DNA from: Paenibacillus azoreducens | Lineage (GTDB): Bacteria; Bacillota; Bacilli; Paenibacillales; Paenibacillaceae | DNA length: 64,000 nucleotides | Direction: 5' to 3' | NCBI RefSeq assembly: GCF_021654775.1 | Contig: NZ_AP025343.1 | Coordinates: 4,245,501-4,309,500, forward strand | Shown: positions 18,175 to 26,856 of the stretch, piece by piece | How positions within the stretch are numbered: the first letter of the stretch is position 1 | Layout of the letters: each line of letters begins with the position of its first letter | The notes under the pieces: model-generated | Told to the model about the DNA's origin: nothing | Database searches by the model: none | Seen by the model: the letters and a program-made list of their open reading frames with translations, nothing else | Position numbers and translations under genes: made by a program

Positions 18175-18411
18175 TTAGTGAAGACGTTTGCGTGCTTCGT
18201 TGATTTGATGCGTCCGGACCTTTTCGGGGGTCACGTCGTTTCCTTCCGGGTCTACGATCGTTAATCCCTGAAAGGACTTCAGCACCTGCCCGCGGATTTC
18301 GCGCAAATAATCTTCACGCAAAACCTGCTGTTCCACCCGCTCGGAATTGGTTAATCCTACTTCACGCTCTTTTTTGGCAAGTTCATTAATACGTCCCAAA
18401 ATCGGAATCAT
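18175..18411 (-). CDS. DUF896 (YnzC-like) small protein
   Basis: 78 aa. The start MIPILGRINELAKKE and the end RTHQINEARKR are the conserved ends of the DUF896/UPF0291 family, small cytoplasmic helical-hairpin proteins of Firmicutes. Function is not established for this copy. It lies between the Rrf2 regulator and the flavin monooxygenase, all on the minus strand. Confidence 0.88.
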   Translation of the reverse strand: MIPILGRINELAKKEREVGLTNSERVEQQVLREDYLREIRGQVLKSFQGLTIVDPEGNDVTPEKVRTHQINEARKRLH

Positions 18412-18447
18412 CCGTTTCCCTCATTTCTAAAATTTATTGTTCAACGA

Positions 18448-18933
18448 TTATTTAACAACCATTTTTTCTTGCACCCATGCTTGCAATGCCTCCAATTGCC
18501 GTGTAAAACGTTCCGCCTGCATCTCTTCGGCCAAATGCGCAACAGTCTTCCGTTTGAGGACGGATTTCCAGGCATTTTCAGCTTCATCCATCAGCTCCGA
18601 CAATAAGCAGCATCGGTCTTGCTCGCACAGTTCAAGCATGTCGTTCAAAATCCCGCTTGAAGAATATAGCGACTGCCTTCCTTCAATGGCGAGGTATACG
18701 TCGTAAATGCGAATATCCGCGATCCGCTTTTTCAGCTTAAAGCCGCCTTTAATCCCCGGGACGGAAGCTATCAGATCGGCGCTCACCAGTTTTCTTAGCA
18801 ATTTCTGAAAATAAGTGGCTGACACGCACAACTGCTGACTGATCGCTTCGCCCGGCAAAACCGCCTTTTCCGGCAGCATGCTCAATATCAGAATCGCATA
18901 TACGGATTGTTCGACGCCTGTTTTCATATGCAT
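18448..18933 (-). CDS. Rrf2 family transcriptional regulator
   Basis: 161 aa. Winged helix at residues 1-85 (LPGEAISQQLCVSATYFQKL then PGIKGGFKLKK), followed by the Rrf2 dimer helix. A Cys cluster LCEQDRCC sits where iron-sulfur Rrf2 proteins such as IscR and NsrR carry their ligands, but the spacing is C-x5-CC, not the usual three-Cys pattern, so redox or metal sensing is possible but unproven. A strong palindrome lies 28-53 bases upstream of the ATG, fitting autoregulation. It may control the two genes that follow it. AAGGTG precedes the ATG. Confidence 0.87.
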   Translation of the reverse strand: MHMKTGVEQSVYAILILSMLPEKAVLPGEAISQQLCVSATYFQKLLRKLVSADLIASVPGIKGGFKLKKRIADIRIYDVYLAIEGRQSLYSSSGILNDMLELCEQDRCCLLSELMDEAENAWKSVLKRKTVAHLAEEMQAERFTRQLEALQAWVQEKMVVK

Positions 18934-18961
18934 GCAGATTCACCTTGTCTTGCTTATTTTA

Positions 18962-18986
18962 AAAGTGGATAAAGAATATCCGCTTT
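18962..18986. promoter_or_regulatory. Rrf2-type palindromic operator candidate
   Basis: AAAGTGGATA-AAGAA-TATCCGCTTT: 10-bp arms with a single mismatch and a 5-base spacer, just upstream of the Rrf2 gene. Confidence 0.6.
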
Positions 18987-19042
18987 ATACATTATATTCG
19001 ATTAATCTATAATTGCAAGCATGCTCGGAAAGACACGCAAAA

Positions 19043-19073
19043 AACCGGCACAGATCTCCCCTGTATACCGGTT
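19043..19073 (-). terminator. Terminator after rsiV
   Basis: AACCGG...CCGGTT stem with an ACAG/CTGT extension and a T-rich tail on the minus strand, 10 bases past the rsiV stop. Confidence 0.75.
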
Positions 19074-19082
19074 CTTAGGCTC

Positions 19083-19970
19083 TTATTTAATATATTTGTG
19101 GCTAACGAGATCAGCCGATATGGCTTCGGTTGGAATCACGAATTCCACGGCTCCCATGTATCCCGGCGCAACGTCGTATTTATTGAATGCGATGACAAGC
19201 TTGCCGTCTTGGTTGATATAGAAGTTTTGGTCTTTTTTGATGGATTTGAATTCATCCGTCGGCTGCAAATCGAGAGTTCCCGTTGTCCAGTACACTTTAT
19301 CCGGATCAGCTTTCATCTGCGCCTTCATCTGTTCTTTGATATTTTCGCTGATAAGCTGGATATACCGGTCATCCTTAAACAACATCGGCAATGTGATCAG
19401 CACCTGGTTCTTTTTGTCGATGGTATCCAGCTTGATTTCTTCGGATGATGAACCTGCGCTTTCTACGACATACCGTTCAATCGCGAGGATTTCTTCGGTG
19501 TCCGTTTTGACCTCATAACCTGCGTCCAGCCCCAAATGGCCGTCGCCTTGTTTCTTCATCTCTTTAATTTCCGCCTGGAATTTATCGTACAAAGCCTTGT
19601 TTTCTTTGAGATATTTCTCGTTTAATCCAAGCTCTAGCTCTTTGTTGTCGAGATGAGTGATGGCAGGCACCTTTATATTCGCATTATAGTTCTTCTCATC
19701 CACCACGTATTCCTTCAGCATAAGCACCTTGATGATCCGGTCAACACCGGGGATAGTCGATAAAGCATTCGCCACAGTCGAACTCGTATTAATGGTTACC
19801 AGGAAGATCAGCGCAGCCGCGCCAACGCCGGCGACCCATTTGTATTTGACGTTTTTATTTCTGCGGGCCTTGGTGGATTGCTTAATGGCCCTGCCTACGA
19901 TCATATCCAGCTCTTCAGGAATCGGTATTTCCTCGTATTCTTTCTGCAACTGGTTTATTTGCATATTCAT
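19083..19970 (-). CDS. rsiV: RsiV-like anti-sigma factor, lysozyme-sensing type
   Basis: 295 aa. Cytoplasmic segment 1-43 for sigma binding (EEIPIPEELDMIVGRAIKQS), one membrane helix about 44-63, then an extracellular DUF4163/DUF3298 domain ending near residue 290 (FYINQDGKLVIAFNKYDVAPG). In B. subtilis, RsiV binds lysozyme and is then cut by signal peptidase, freeing SigV. An AxA-like site (VANALS) lies just after the helix here and could be that cut. The ATG has AAGGAGAG upstream and begins one base after the sigma-factor stop, so the two are translationally linked. Confidence 0.87.
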   Translation of the reverse strand: MNMQINQLQKEYEEIPIPEELDMIVGRAIKQSTKARRNKNVKYKWVAGVGAAALIFLVTINTSSTVANALSTIPGVDRIIKVLMLKEYVVDEKNYNANIKVPAITHLDNKELELGLNEKYLKENKALYDKFQAEIKEMKKQGDGHLGLDAGYEVKTDTEEILAIERYVVESAGSSSEEIKLDTIDKKNQVLITLPMLFKDDRYIQLISENIKEQMKAQMKADPDKVYWTTGTLDLQPTDEFKSIKKDQNFYINQDGKLVIAFNKYDVAPGYMGAVEFVIPTEAISADLVSHKYIK

Positions 19971-19971
19971 T

Positions 19972-20478
19972 TTACTTACTCTCCTTTAAGGATTCGTCTA
20001 CCATCTTCACCCGCAGCATCTGCAGTCCTTGATAGAGCCTTGTTTTGATAGTATTGACATTCTCACCGAGCACTGCCGCCACTTCATCTATTTTCATGTC
20101 TTCAAAATATCTGAGTATAATGACACTTCGGTATTTCACCGGCAAATCATCAAGCGTTCTTTTCAAATCAATGTCTGTATATACATCCTCTGCGCCAGGC
20201 GCATAGATCTCGATCGTTTCATGGTCCATAGACTGAACCTTTTTATTCCTGCGCAGAAAATCCAATGCGGTGTTTACGACGATCCGGTAGAACCAGCTTT
20301 TGACGGCTTCCGGATTTTTTAACATTTCAATATTGGTCATAGCCTTATAAATGGAATCTTGTACGATATCAAGCGCATCTTCTTTATTTTTCACGTAGCT
20401 GTATGCAAGCCGGTAAACATTCTCTTTATGTTCCGTAATACAGCGTGTTAGCAATTTCTCTGTTTTCCTATTCAGCAT
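19972..20478 (-). CDS. sigV: ECF RNA polymerase sigma factor, SigV-like
   Basis: 168 aa. Region 2 is at residues 15-80 (YSYVKNKEDALDIVQDSIYK, WFYRIVVNTALDFLRR) and region 4 at about 110-160 (LPVKYRSVIILRYFEDMKI, VNTIKTRLYQGLQML). It directs transcription of envelope-stress genes, in B. subtilis those for lysozyme resistance such as oatA. Followed directly by rsiV. An ECF promoter with the same -35 and -10 blocks as that of the secreted RsiV-like gene lies 70-100 bases upstream, consistent with autoregulation. Confidence 0.88.
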   Translation of the reverse strand: MLNRKTEKLLTRCITEHKENVYRLAYSYVKNKEDALDIVQDSIYKAMTNIEMLKNPEAVKSWFYRIVVNTALDFLRRNKKVQSMDHETIEIYAPGAEDVYTDIDLKRTLDDLPVKYRSVIILRYFEDMKIDEVAAVLGENVNTIKTRLYQGLQMLRVKMVDESLKESK

Positions 20479-20548
20479 GTCGTTTTACCCTTCTCTGTAT
20501 AGTGGCTGGTGTCAGGATTTTCTTGGTAACCCTGTTTTTCAGGAGTAA

Positions 20549-20575
20549 GACGAATGAATACGGGGAAAAAGTTTG
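20549..20575 (-). promoter_or_regulatory. ECF (SigV-type) promoter of sigV-rsiV
   Basis: On the minus strand: CAAACTTTTTC (20575-20565), 12 bases, CGTC (20552-20549). The block, spacing and -10 are identical to those at 22058-22084. The rest of the 20580-20898 gap shows no gene; a weak GACCGG/CCGGTC hairpin at 20825-20858 may end the upstream gene. Confidence 0.75.
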
Positions 20576-20898
20576 CGAAAAATAAATTTTTTTATTGCCC
20601 CAGTGTGTTGATGGCATTAACGAGAATCGAGGCGTAATATTCCGCACCATCCCGCTTCAAAATGGTTTTTTGCGACATAAAAAAAATCGCCAACCTGATA
20701 CGGCTCTCGCGTACCAAATTGACGAATGCTGTGTAGAATTATTTATCCCAATTGATGATTCTAAGCAAAATGGGGGCTTTATCGTGAAACGTATAACCTG
20801 TAAAAAAAGGCGAAGCCATGTTCAGACCGGAAAAACGCCCCTCCCGGATTAGCCGGTCAATCACCTTCCAGAATACAATGGACAAATTGCCTTCCAAA

Positions 20899-21999
20899 TT
20901 ATTTTTGCACTTGGGCATTCAAAATTTCGGACACAAATTGTACAGGAACATAGATTTTGTTGTTATGGATTACAGGAGCAGCGCCTAAAGCTTTAGGAGC
21001 CATTTTGGCGATTGCATACGTATCCTTCCCAATGGCAATTCGCGTCCACACTGCATTTTTATGAAGTTCGACGCTTTTGGCCGCCTTGTTCCATGTCAAT
21101 TCAAAATTCAATTGATGAGCAACGTCACGCAAAGATACCATAGTGATGCCGTGACGGTTTTGGAATTTGCCCGCTTTTTTCAGATCAAACTTCACGTCCT
21201 TCCCCGTTTTGGGTGCTTCGGGTTTGGCACTGTCCGCGGACTGCCCCTTCAGGCTAAAACGGAATTCGGGTGAACCCTCGGAACCTGGAGCGATGCTGTA
21301 TTTAGGGAAAACGATAACAAGCTCGCCATGTTCGATGTAAAACGTCTGCTCTGTTGAAGTCCCTTTGTAGTCCTCTACGAAATATTTGTCGGGATTTTTT
21401 TTGATCTGTGCCAGAATGTCGGCGTCAAGCTTCTCTTTGTAATTTTTCCCGAGCAGATCGGCCAAAGTTACGCGTTCCGCAGCTGCTTTATTTTTTACAT
21501 TGTAAGTATCGATTCTTGGCATGCCGGTGCCGCCCGTCGAACCTGCGGTGATTACTTCCAGAGAAACGATGCCCGCGGGAGTTCCCGTTCCATCCGATTT
21601 GAGGCTGTAGCTGATATAAAGATCGTATGGATTGAGTTTCTGATGATTCGCTTTGGCTTCCGCCGCTGCTTGTGCCGCGTCCTTCTCCCATTGTTTCAGA
21701 TCTTTCTCCGCATGGGAAAGAATAATATAGTTCAACTCTTCCTGATATTTTTTATCCAGCATTCCAGACAATTGCGGTACTTTAATCTCCGTGTTCAGGT
21801 ATTTGCTGGCGGTAGTCAGCACCTTCTCATGCACTTTCACGCCAGCTGCCGCAGGTTTCATAACAAGCGCCTTCGTATGCACTGCCTGAGATTGAACCGG
21901 GGCCATTGCATGCACCGGAAGATTTGTCGCACTCAAGCCCAAGATGGCCGCGCAACATACCGCACTCATTTTGAACATCATCATAGTTTTCTTTTTCAT
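20899..21999 (-). CDS. Secreted RsiV-like (DUF3298) protein fused to a copper-amine-oxidase-N stalk domain
   Basis: 366 aa. Signal peptide (hydrophobic core ILGLSATNL, likely cut after VHA), then a DUF4163/DUF3298 domain at about 55-255, then a copper-amine-oxidase-N domain (about 275-365: GITMVSLRDVAHQL, NKIYVPVQFVSEIL). The line FYIEHGELVIVFPKYSIAPG matches RsiV's FYINQDGKLVIAFNKYDVAPG almost position for position. It lacks any cytoplasmic or membrane part, so it cannot hold a sigma factor. It may bind lysozyme outside the cell as a decoy, inhibitor or accessory sensor (inference). A SigV-type promoter precedes it. The ATG follows TTGGAGGA. Confidence 0.85.
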   Translation of the reverse strand: MKKKTMMMFKMSAVCCAAILGLSATNLPVHAMAPVQSQAVHTKALVMKPAAAGVKVHEKVLTTASKYLNTEIKVPQLSGMLDKKYQEELNYIILSHAEKDLKQWEKDAAQAAAEAKANHQKLNPYDLYISYSLKSDGTGTPAGIVSLEVITAGSTGGTGMPRIDTYNVKNKAAAERVTLADLLGKNYKEKLDADILAQIKKNPDKYFVEDYKGTSTEQTFYIEHGELVIVFPKYSIAPGSEGSPEFRFSLKGQSADSAKPEAPKTGKDVKFDLKKAGKFQNRHGITMVSLRDVAHQLNFELTWNKAAKSVELHKNAVWTRIAIGKDTYAIAKMAPKALGAAPVIHNNKIYVPVQFVSEILNAQVQK

Positions 22000-22057
22000 G
22001 TCTTTTATCCTCCAAGCTTTTCTAGATAAGTGCCTTTTGACCACACTCATGGACTAG

Positions 22058-22084
22058 GACGCAAGAGGAGCATGAAAAAGTTTG
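22058..22084 (-). promoter_or_regulatory. ECF (SigV-type) promoter of the secreted RsiV-like gene
   Basis: On the minus strand: CAAACTTTTTC (22084-22074), 12 bases, CGTC (22061-22058); same layout as the sigV promoter, and 59 bases before the ATG. Confidence 0.75.
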
Positions 22085-22135
22085 GAGCTTCCCAAAAAAA
22101 AATTCGAAAATCGCAAATGAATTTATAAAACGATT

Positions 22136-24529
22136 TCAATCTCCCCAGCGAATGGACGATGAATCGGTCGCATCATAGGCCTGCGCCCAATAATACCCGT
22201 CAGCCGTAATCCGTCTTGCAGCAAAGCCGATCTCCCCGGACGGGGCGGAAACCGCTTCGGAGCTGGCAGTAAAGGATCCGGCGGCTGCAGCTGTGCCGTT
22301 TACATATTTGCCGGCCATGAACGTGAAACGTCCGGATACACTGGCGGCGATTCCCGCTCCGGTCTTCAGATCGGCGACATGGAGCGTAACCGTGGCTTTG
22401 GAGCCGTCAAAACCAAGATTCATCTTCGATACGATCATCGGCTTAAGCGACGTGGGCTCTGTATGAGCCTTGACGGGATTGCTCGGGGGTCCCTCATTCC
22501 CGGAGGTATCGACGGCCGCAACTTTATAAACATAGCTCGTATCCGGCAGCAGCCCCATATCCCGGAAGCTTAATCCTTTGGAAATTCCGGCAAGATGCGT
22601 TTCATCGGGTGCAAAATCCGGTTCGGTTCCACGATAAATACGGTATTCTTCAACAGCCCTATTGTCCGCAGCGGGACCATATGTGATATCAATCCGCTGG
22701 TAATCGAATACGTTCGCCTGCGGATCAGCCGTCACCGCAGTCGGCGGCTCGTTGTCCGGCGGCCCTTGCCAGAAGACCGCTTCCGGTCCCCAAACAGGCG
22801 GAAGGTTGCGGATGGATTCATAGTGGTGGATCGCAATTCCCCCGAAGGCGGGGTTGCCGTCAAATGCGGCGTACACTTTATCTAGCTCCGCTTCCATGTA
22901 CAGCCGTCCCTCTTCGTGGAAGGTAATGCTCTCAGGATCGCCTCCATCCGCTATATCTTTTGTTTCAACGCCAAGAATAACCGAATATGGCTTTCCTATT
23001 TTATTCGCATACTCCATTTCGCCCTTCGCCTGGTCAATGATTCCGACGCTTCCGTCAGCCTGATCGCGGTAATCCATAATGGAAATGTAATCGAGCGTAT
23101 CCTGCACATGTTCCGAGAGAGGTTTTATGGAACCGTTCCATAAAATATCGGTCGCGTCCGCAGAGGTATCAAACCAGCGGGGAATCGCCGCCCCGACCTG
23201 AAGCGAAAGTCCGGAGGCTTGCTTGCGTTCCATTAGATTCTTTAGCATATCAAGATATTGAATCTGGACGGAAGGCTTGGCGTTTTTAAAATCAGGCAAA
23301 CTGTATGGCTCGGTATCCATATTGACCCCATCAAAACGTTCGCGTTCTTTGGAGGATAGGTTATAGTTTAAAATCTGTTCGAATTCGGCAACGGCCTGTT
23401 TCCGGTATCGTTCATACGCTCCGAAATACGGCGGAATTGTTCCGCCCGCAATTAACGCTTGCACCTGATAACCGCGGTCATGGGCCCAACGGATAAAATC
23501 ACGAACCTCAGCCCGTATATCTTCGAGCATCCGGATGCCATTGTATTTCCCCACCGCCAAATACCATGTGCGGATTGGGTCTTGGCCGAAAGTGTCAGTA
23601 TCTGATGACATGGCATCCAGCACCGTTCTTGAACCGGGATTCAGGATCAAGGGATAAGAATCATTTTCCCAAATCCACATCGCTCTGTCTTGCGGACGTA
23701 CCTCATGTTTCATCGTTGAAACTGCATCTTCTTCCATAACGCCCCTGTTGTCGTCTTCTATTTGGCCATTTCCGTCCCTAATCCCATCATACGTTCCAGT
23801 GGCATCGCTTCCATGATTCCCCACATCCGTTGATATCCCAGCCTTGACATACACGGTTTGGCTGTATCCGACATTTCCATTCACATCCTCGGCTTTCGCC
23901 TCCAGACTGATGATCTGCCCTGAAAATGGACCCATATTCCAGCGCAGCAAATAACCTGAGGCGGTTGGATCGGCATCCTGCCACTTCCCACCATTAATTC
24001 TAACCTGAACATGGCTGATACCGTTTTTACCTGATGCTCCTACTTGCACCGTTACCTGCCCTTGCAGTACCTCCTGCTCCGCAGGACTGATCACCCGCAC
24101 TTCCGGTACATTTGCAGCAGGATGGTTCACTTCGATTTGTATAAAAGATGACCATGCATTGTAACGGGTAACCGCATCCTGCCCCCTTGCAACCAGTTCG
24201 ACCTGACCATCATACATCGATAAATCAATGTCTGCGTACCAAGTACCGGCAGTTATGCCTTCCATATGGGCGTCTGTCAGCGAATCGCCGTTAACCACAA
24301 TTTGGACGTCATAAACTCCTGCGTACGATCCGGTCAAATGCAGCATCCCCGCTTCAAGCGGTTCGCTCGTATCCGGAGGGTTGATCGTAATTTGCGGGGA
24401 AGCCGCAGCAGGCAAAGGCGAAACAAGCACAAATACCAGAACAAAAGACAAAACCAAACGATTCAGCCATACATAACCTGTCATCCTCTTTCGGGTCCGG
24501 TTCCTAACCTTCCCTTGTTTTATTGCCAT
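22136..24529 (-). CDS. Secreted multidomain protein: Ig-like modules, glycosidase-like TIM barrel, FnIII
   Basis: 797 aa. Signal peptide in the first 45 residues (long basic N-region, cut near AAASP). Two Ig-like modules follow (about 45-235, RVISPAEQEVLQGQVTVQVG), then an acidic linker. A region of about 280-590 reads like a glycoside-hydrolase-type TIM barrel (AMWIWENDSYPL, RFDGVNMDTEPYSLPDF, YISIMDYRDQADGS, FGGIAIHHYESI). An FnIII module (about 600-690) and a C-terminal beta module complete it. The DTE after a strand and the MDYR strand recall GH18, but the classical DxxDxDxE is absent, so family and substrate are unknown. The ATG follows AAGGG; a start four codons earlier is possible. Confidence 0.78.
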   Translation of the reverse strand: MAIKQGKVRNRTRKRMTGYVWLNRLVLSFVLVFVLVSPLPAAASPQITINPPDTSEPLEAGMLHLTGSYAGVYDVQIVVNGDSLTDAHMEGITAGTWYADIDLSMYDGQVELVARGQDAVTRYNAWSSFIQIEVNHPAANVPEVRVISPAEQEVLQGQVTVQVGASGKNGISHVQVRINGGKWQDADPTASGYLLRWNMGPFSGQIISLEAKAEDVNGNVGYSQTVYVKAGISTDVGNHGSDATGTYDGIRDGNGQIEDDNRGVMEEDAVSTMKHEVRPQDRAMWIWENDSYPLILNPGSRTVLDAMSSDTDTFGQDPIRTWYLAVGKYNGIRMLEDIRAEVRDFIRWAHDRGYQVQALIAGGTIPPYFGAYERYRKQAVAEFEQILNYNLSSKERERFDGVNMDTEPYSLPDFKNAKPSVQIQYLDMLKNLMERKQASGLSLQVGAAIPRWFDTSADATDILWNGSIKPLSEHVQDTLDYISIMDYRDQADGSVGIIDQAKGEMEYANKIGKPYSVILGVETKDIADGGDPESITFHEEGRLYMEAELDKVYAAFDGNPAFGGIAIHHYESIRNLPPVWGPEAVFWQGPPDNEPPTAVTADPQANVFDYQRIDITYGPAADNRAVEEYRIYRGTEPDFAPDETHLAGISKGLSFRDMGLLPDTSYVYKVAAVDTSGNEGPPSNPVKAHTEPTSLKPMIVSKMNLGFDGSKATVTLHVADLKTGAGIAASVSGRFTFMAGKYVNGTAAAAGSFTASSEAVSAPSGEIGFAARRITADGYYWAQAYDATDSSSIRWGD

Positions 24530-24819
24530 AAGTCCCTTCACTTCCCTTCATCTCACGTGAAAGACCTTTGACATGATAACTGGAACAGGCAAAATGCGTT
24601 GAATGCAGAAGCTTGTCGTAGGAATAAAGCGCTTACTTTTTCATATTGCGACGAATTTCATGTTAGAACCGTAAGCAGGAAAAAATCACGTCCGCCCCAC
24701 ACGAAAGTGAAGCTAATGATTGCAAACACTGCTACTATTCTATACAATATTATACAAAACAAGTATATTATAACAAACAGACAAAACTTCTTTCCCATAC
24801 AGCAGGCGTATACTCCATT
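24530..24819. other. Gap without a recognisable gene
   Basis: A/T-rich DNA upstream of the secreted TIM-barrel gene. It should hold that gene's promoter, but no clear -35/-10 pair stands out. Confidence 0.5.
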
Positions 24820-25010
24820 CTACTAGTAATTCCCTTGCACACTACTCCTATATTTGCAGAGCCGGGAGTTACGCCATCATCGGAGAAATCCAAGCCGGTA
24901 TCCAAGTATCCAACTCCAGGATTGTAACCGCTTTCCCCATGTGGTGCGGCCTGGAGCTATTGGTTCGGGATATAAAAGGCGTCCCCATTGACGGAGATTC
25001 CTATTTTTAA
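24820..25010 (+). pseudogene. Possible C-terminal gene remnant
   Basis: A frame without a good start encodes SYAIIGEIQAGIQVSNSRIV, then FPMWCGLELLVRDIKG and a TAA stop 20 bases before the decarboxylase ATG. The composition is protein-like and the G+C content matches the host, unlike the gene that follows. I do not recognise the family. It may be the truncated end of a gene left after the decarboxylase arrived, or chance. Confidence 0.3.
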
Positions 25011-25030
25011 AATAATAAGGAGAATTAGAC

Positions 25031-26665
25031 ATGAATAAAAAAGCCATTGTAGAAGAGGAATTTCTACATTCCCAAGAAGATAATTTAGAAACGTTATTAA
25101 ACAAGACTGCCCTCCTTCAAAAGCAGCTAAAAGCCAACAATCATCTTAACCCTAAATTCCCTTCAGAGACATTTCTTTATAAAAAAGAGTTGGAAAAGAG
25201 TTATATGCCTGAAACCGGAGTAAATACAGAGGGGGTGTTTGCAAGTTTATCTGAAATGTTTGATGGAAGCATGCGACCACAATCACCATATGCTCTCTTT
25301 AATATGCTTCCATCCCCCTTACTGGATACAGTGGCTGCAACAACAATGACGCAATTATACAATTCAAATAGTCTAATGGATACCTTTGGCGGCAAAACCA
25401 TATTATTCGAACAACGTATAGCAAGGGCCATTGGTCGTTTAGTAGGCTGGGATCAATCGCATGGAATTTCCTGTAATGGCGGTAAATTAACCCTATTTTA
25501 TGCCATTAAATCAGCCATTTCAAAAATCGTTCCTGAGTCAAGACGTGAAGGCATTCCAAAGGATCTCGTTGTTTTAACAAATGAGGGGGCGCATTATTGC
25601 GTTGAACATGTATGTTCAATACTTGGATTAGGGGCGAATCAATGCATTCGTATTGGAACAAAAGAAGATTGGCGAATGGACGTAGATAAACTAAAACAGG
25701 TTATTCACGATCAATTAGCCAAAGGTAAGCGTATCGCAGCCATTGTTTGTTGCGGCGGAACCACAATTAATTTCGCTTGTGATGATACAAATGAAGTTTA
25801 TCAATGTGTAAAGCAGGTTTTTAAAGAAACGAACCAAACGTATTTCCCATATTTTCATCTGGATAGCGTTATCGGTTGGTTGTGGTTTAATTTTATGGGT
25901 TTAAGTGAAGAAGAATGGGAACAACGGGTTGAAAATCCTGAAATCCGCTTCAAAATTAAGCGAGTGGCACAAAAATTGGAAGGCGTCTCTCATTTTGATT
26001 CATTTGGTGTCGATATGCATAAAAATGGTTTATGTCCGTATTCAACAAGCTTTTTTGTTTCAAAAACAGATGAATGTTTTAATCTCTTGAATGATGGTTC
26101 ATATACTTACGGAGAAAATGACTATGAATTTGGCAATTTTCGCGCCTATCGATATACTATTGAAAACTCTCGGCCAGCTACCGGCATCGCCGCTGCCTGG
26201 GTCGCAATGAATCGTTTAGGGAAAACAGGCTATCAAGAATATTTGGTCCGACTACATACATTAAGTTCATTGTTTAAAAAAGAATTAGAAAATCTAAGCG
26301 GCGTGTCTGTTATTACTGCTTCACTCGGCTGGGAAATTGTTTTTACGATTTCATTTAACCGGATTCAATCATATTCCTCCGATTTTGATCCGAACGAAAT
26401 TGCCAAAACATTCATTCAATATTGTTGGAACGAAACGAATAAAGGACGGGAAATTCCATTAATTAGTATTGTGCCAGAATTTAAAGTGACTCCAGAGGAT
26501 CGAACGAGAATAGCTTTTCTACTATATCCGATGCATTTATTTTCCGAGGATAAAACCGGAGAGATTATAAGTAAATTAGCCTCGTGTATTTACGAATTTG
26601 AAACGAAAGTACTATCAGGAGAAATTGTAATCGAGAATCGCCTCTTGGAAAAACCAATCCGCTGA
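25031..26665 (+). CDS. PLP-dependent group II decarboxylase-like protein
   Basis: 544 aa of the glutamate/aspartate/aromatic amino-acid decarboxylase fold. The PLP site is intact: AHYC with His188 stacking on the ring, HLDS with Asp277, and DMHKNG with Lys331. NGGKLTLFYAIKSAI is the phosphate-binding helix. An N-terminal extension of about 90 residues precedes the fold. The substrate amino acid is not evident. The coding sequence is visibly A/T-richer than every neighbour, with frequent TTA, AAA and ATT codons, so acquisition from a lower-GC Firmicute is likely. It stands alone with an AAGGAG site and is followed by a hairpin terminator. Confidence 0.82.
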   Translation: MNKKAIVEEEFLHSQEDNLETLLNKTALLQKQLKANNHLNPKFPSETFLYKKELEKSYMPETGVNTEGVFASLSEMFDGSMRPQSPYALFNMLPSPLLDTVAATTMTQLYNSNSLMDTFGGKTILFEQRIARAIGRLVGWDQSHGISCNGGKLTLFYAIKSAISKIVPESRREGIPKDLVVLTNEGAHYCVEHVCSILGLGANQCIRIGTKEDWRMDVDKLKQVIHDQLAKGKRIAAIVCCGGTTINFACDDTNEVYQCVKQVFKETNQTYFPYFHLDSVIGWLWFNFMGLSEEEWEQRVENPEIRFKIKRVAQKLEGVSHFDSFGVDMHKNGLCPYSTSFFVSKTDECFNLLNDGSYTYGENDYEFGNFRAYRYTIENSRPATGIAAAWVAMNRLGKTGYQEYLVRLHTLSSLFKKELENLSGVSVITASLGWEIVFTISFNRIQSYSSDFDPNEIAKTFIQYCWNETNKGREIPLISIVPEFKVTPEDRTRIAFLLYPMHLFSEDKTGEIISKLASCIYEFETKVLSGEIVIENRLLEKPIR

Positions 26666-26809
26666 TAAACTCTTAATAATTTCGCAATTGGAAATCCAGA
26701 TGGTTCTCCAAATCCCTGGGTAGAATTGCGCGCTCTATGAATTTCCGGATCGGTGGCCCGCAATTTAGCGGCTGATTGAAGCATCTTAACACATTGTCCC
26801 TTACGAAAT

Positions 26810-26847
26810 ACACCCCAATTGTTAGTTACGCCTAACAAATTGGGGTG
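26810..26847. terminator. Terminator between decarboxylase and NAT genes
   Basis: CACCCCAATT-GTTAG...CTAAC-AAATTGGGGTG stem with TTTTATTTATT following on the plus strand. Confidence 0.8.
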
Positions 26848-26856
26848 CAGTTTTAT

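Noticed and set aside
20595..20852. 85-codon plus-strand open frame upstream of sigV
   Set aside because: No ribosome site, low-complexity basic composition, and it runs opposite to the likely end of the upstream gene.
24880..25000. Minus-strand reading GVGYLDTGLDFSDDG resembling a subtilase Asp motif
   Set aside because: The frame is short and closed on both sides by stops; the plus-strand reading looks more protein-like.
26666..26809. Possible remnant reading FAIGNPDGSPNPWVELRAL downstream of the decarboxylase
   Set aside because: Only about 20 codons before a stop, no recognised family and no start; cannot be told from chance.
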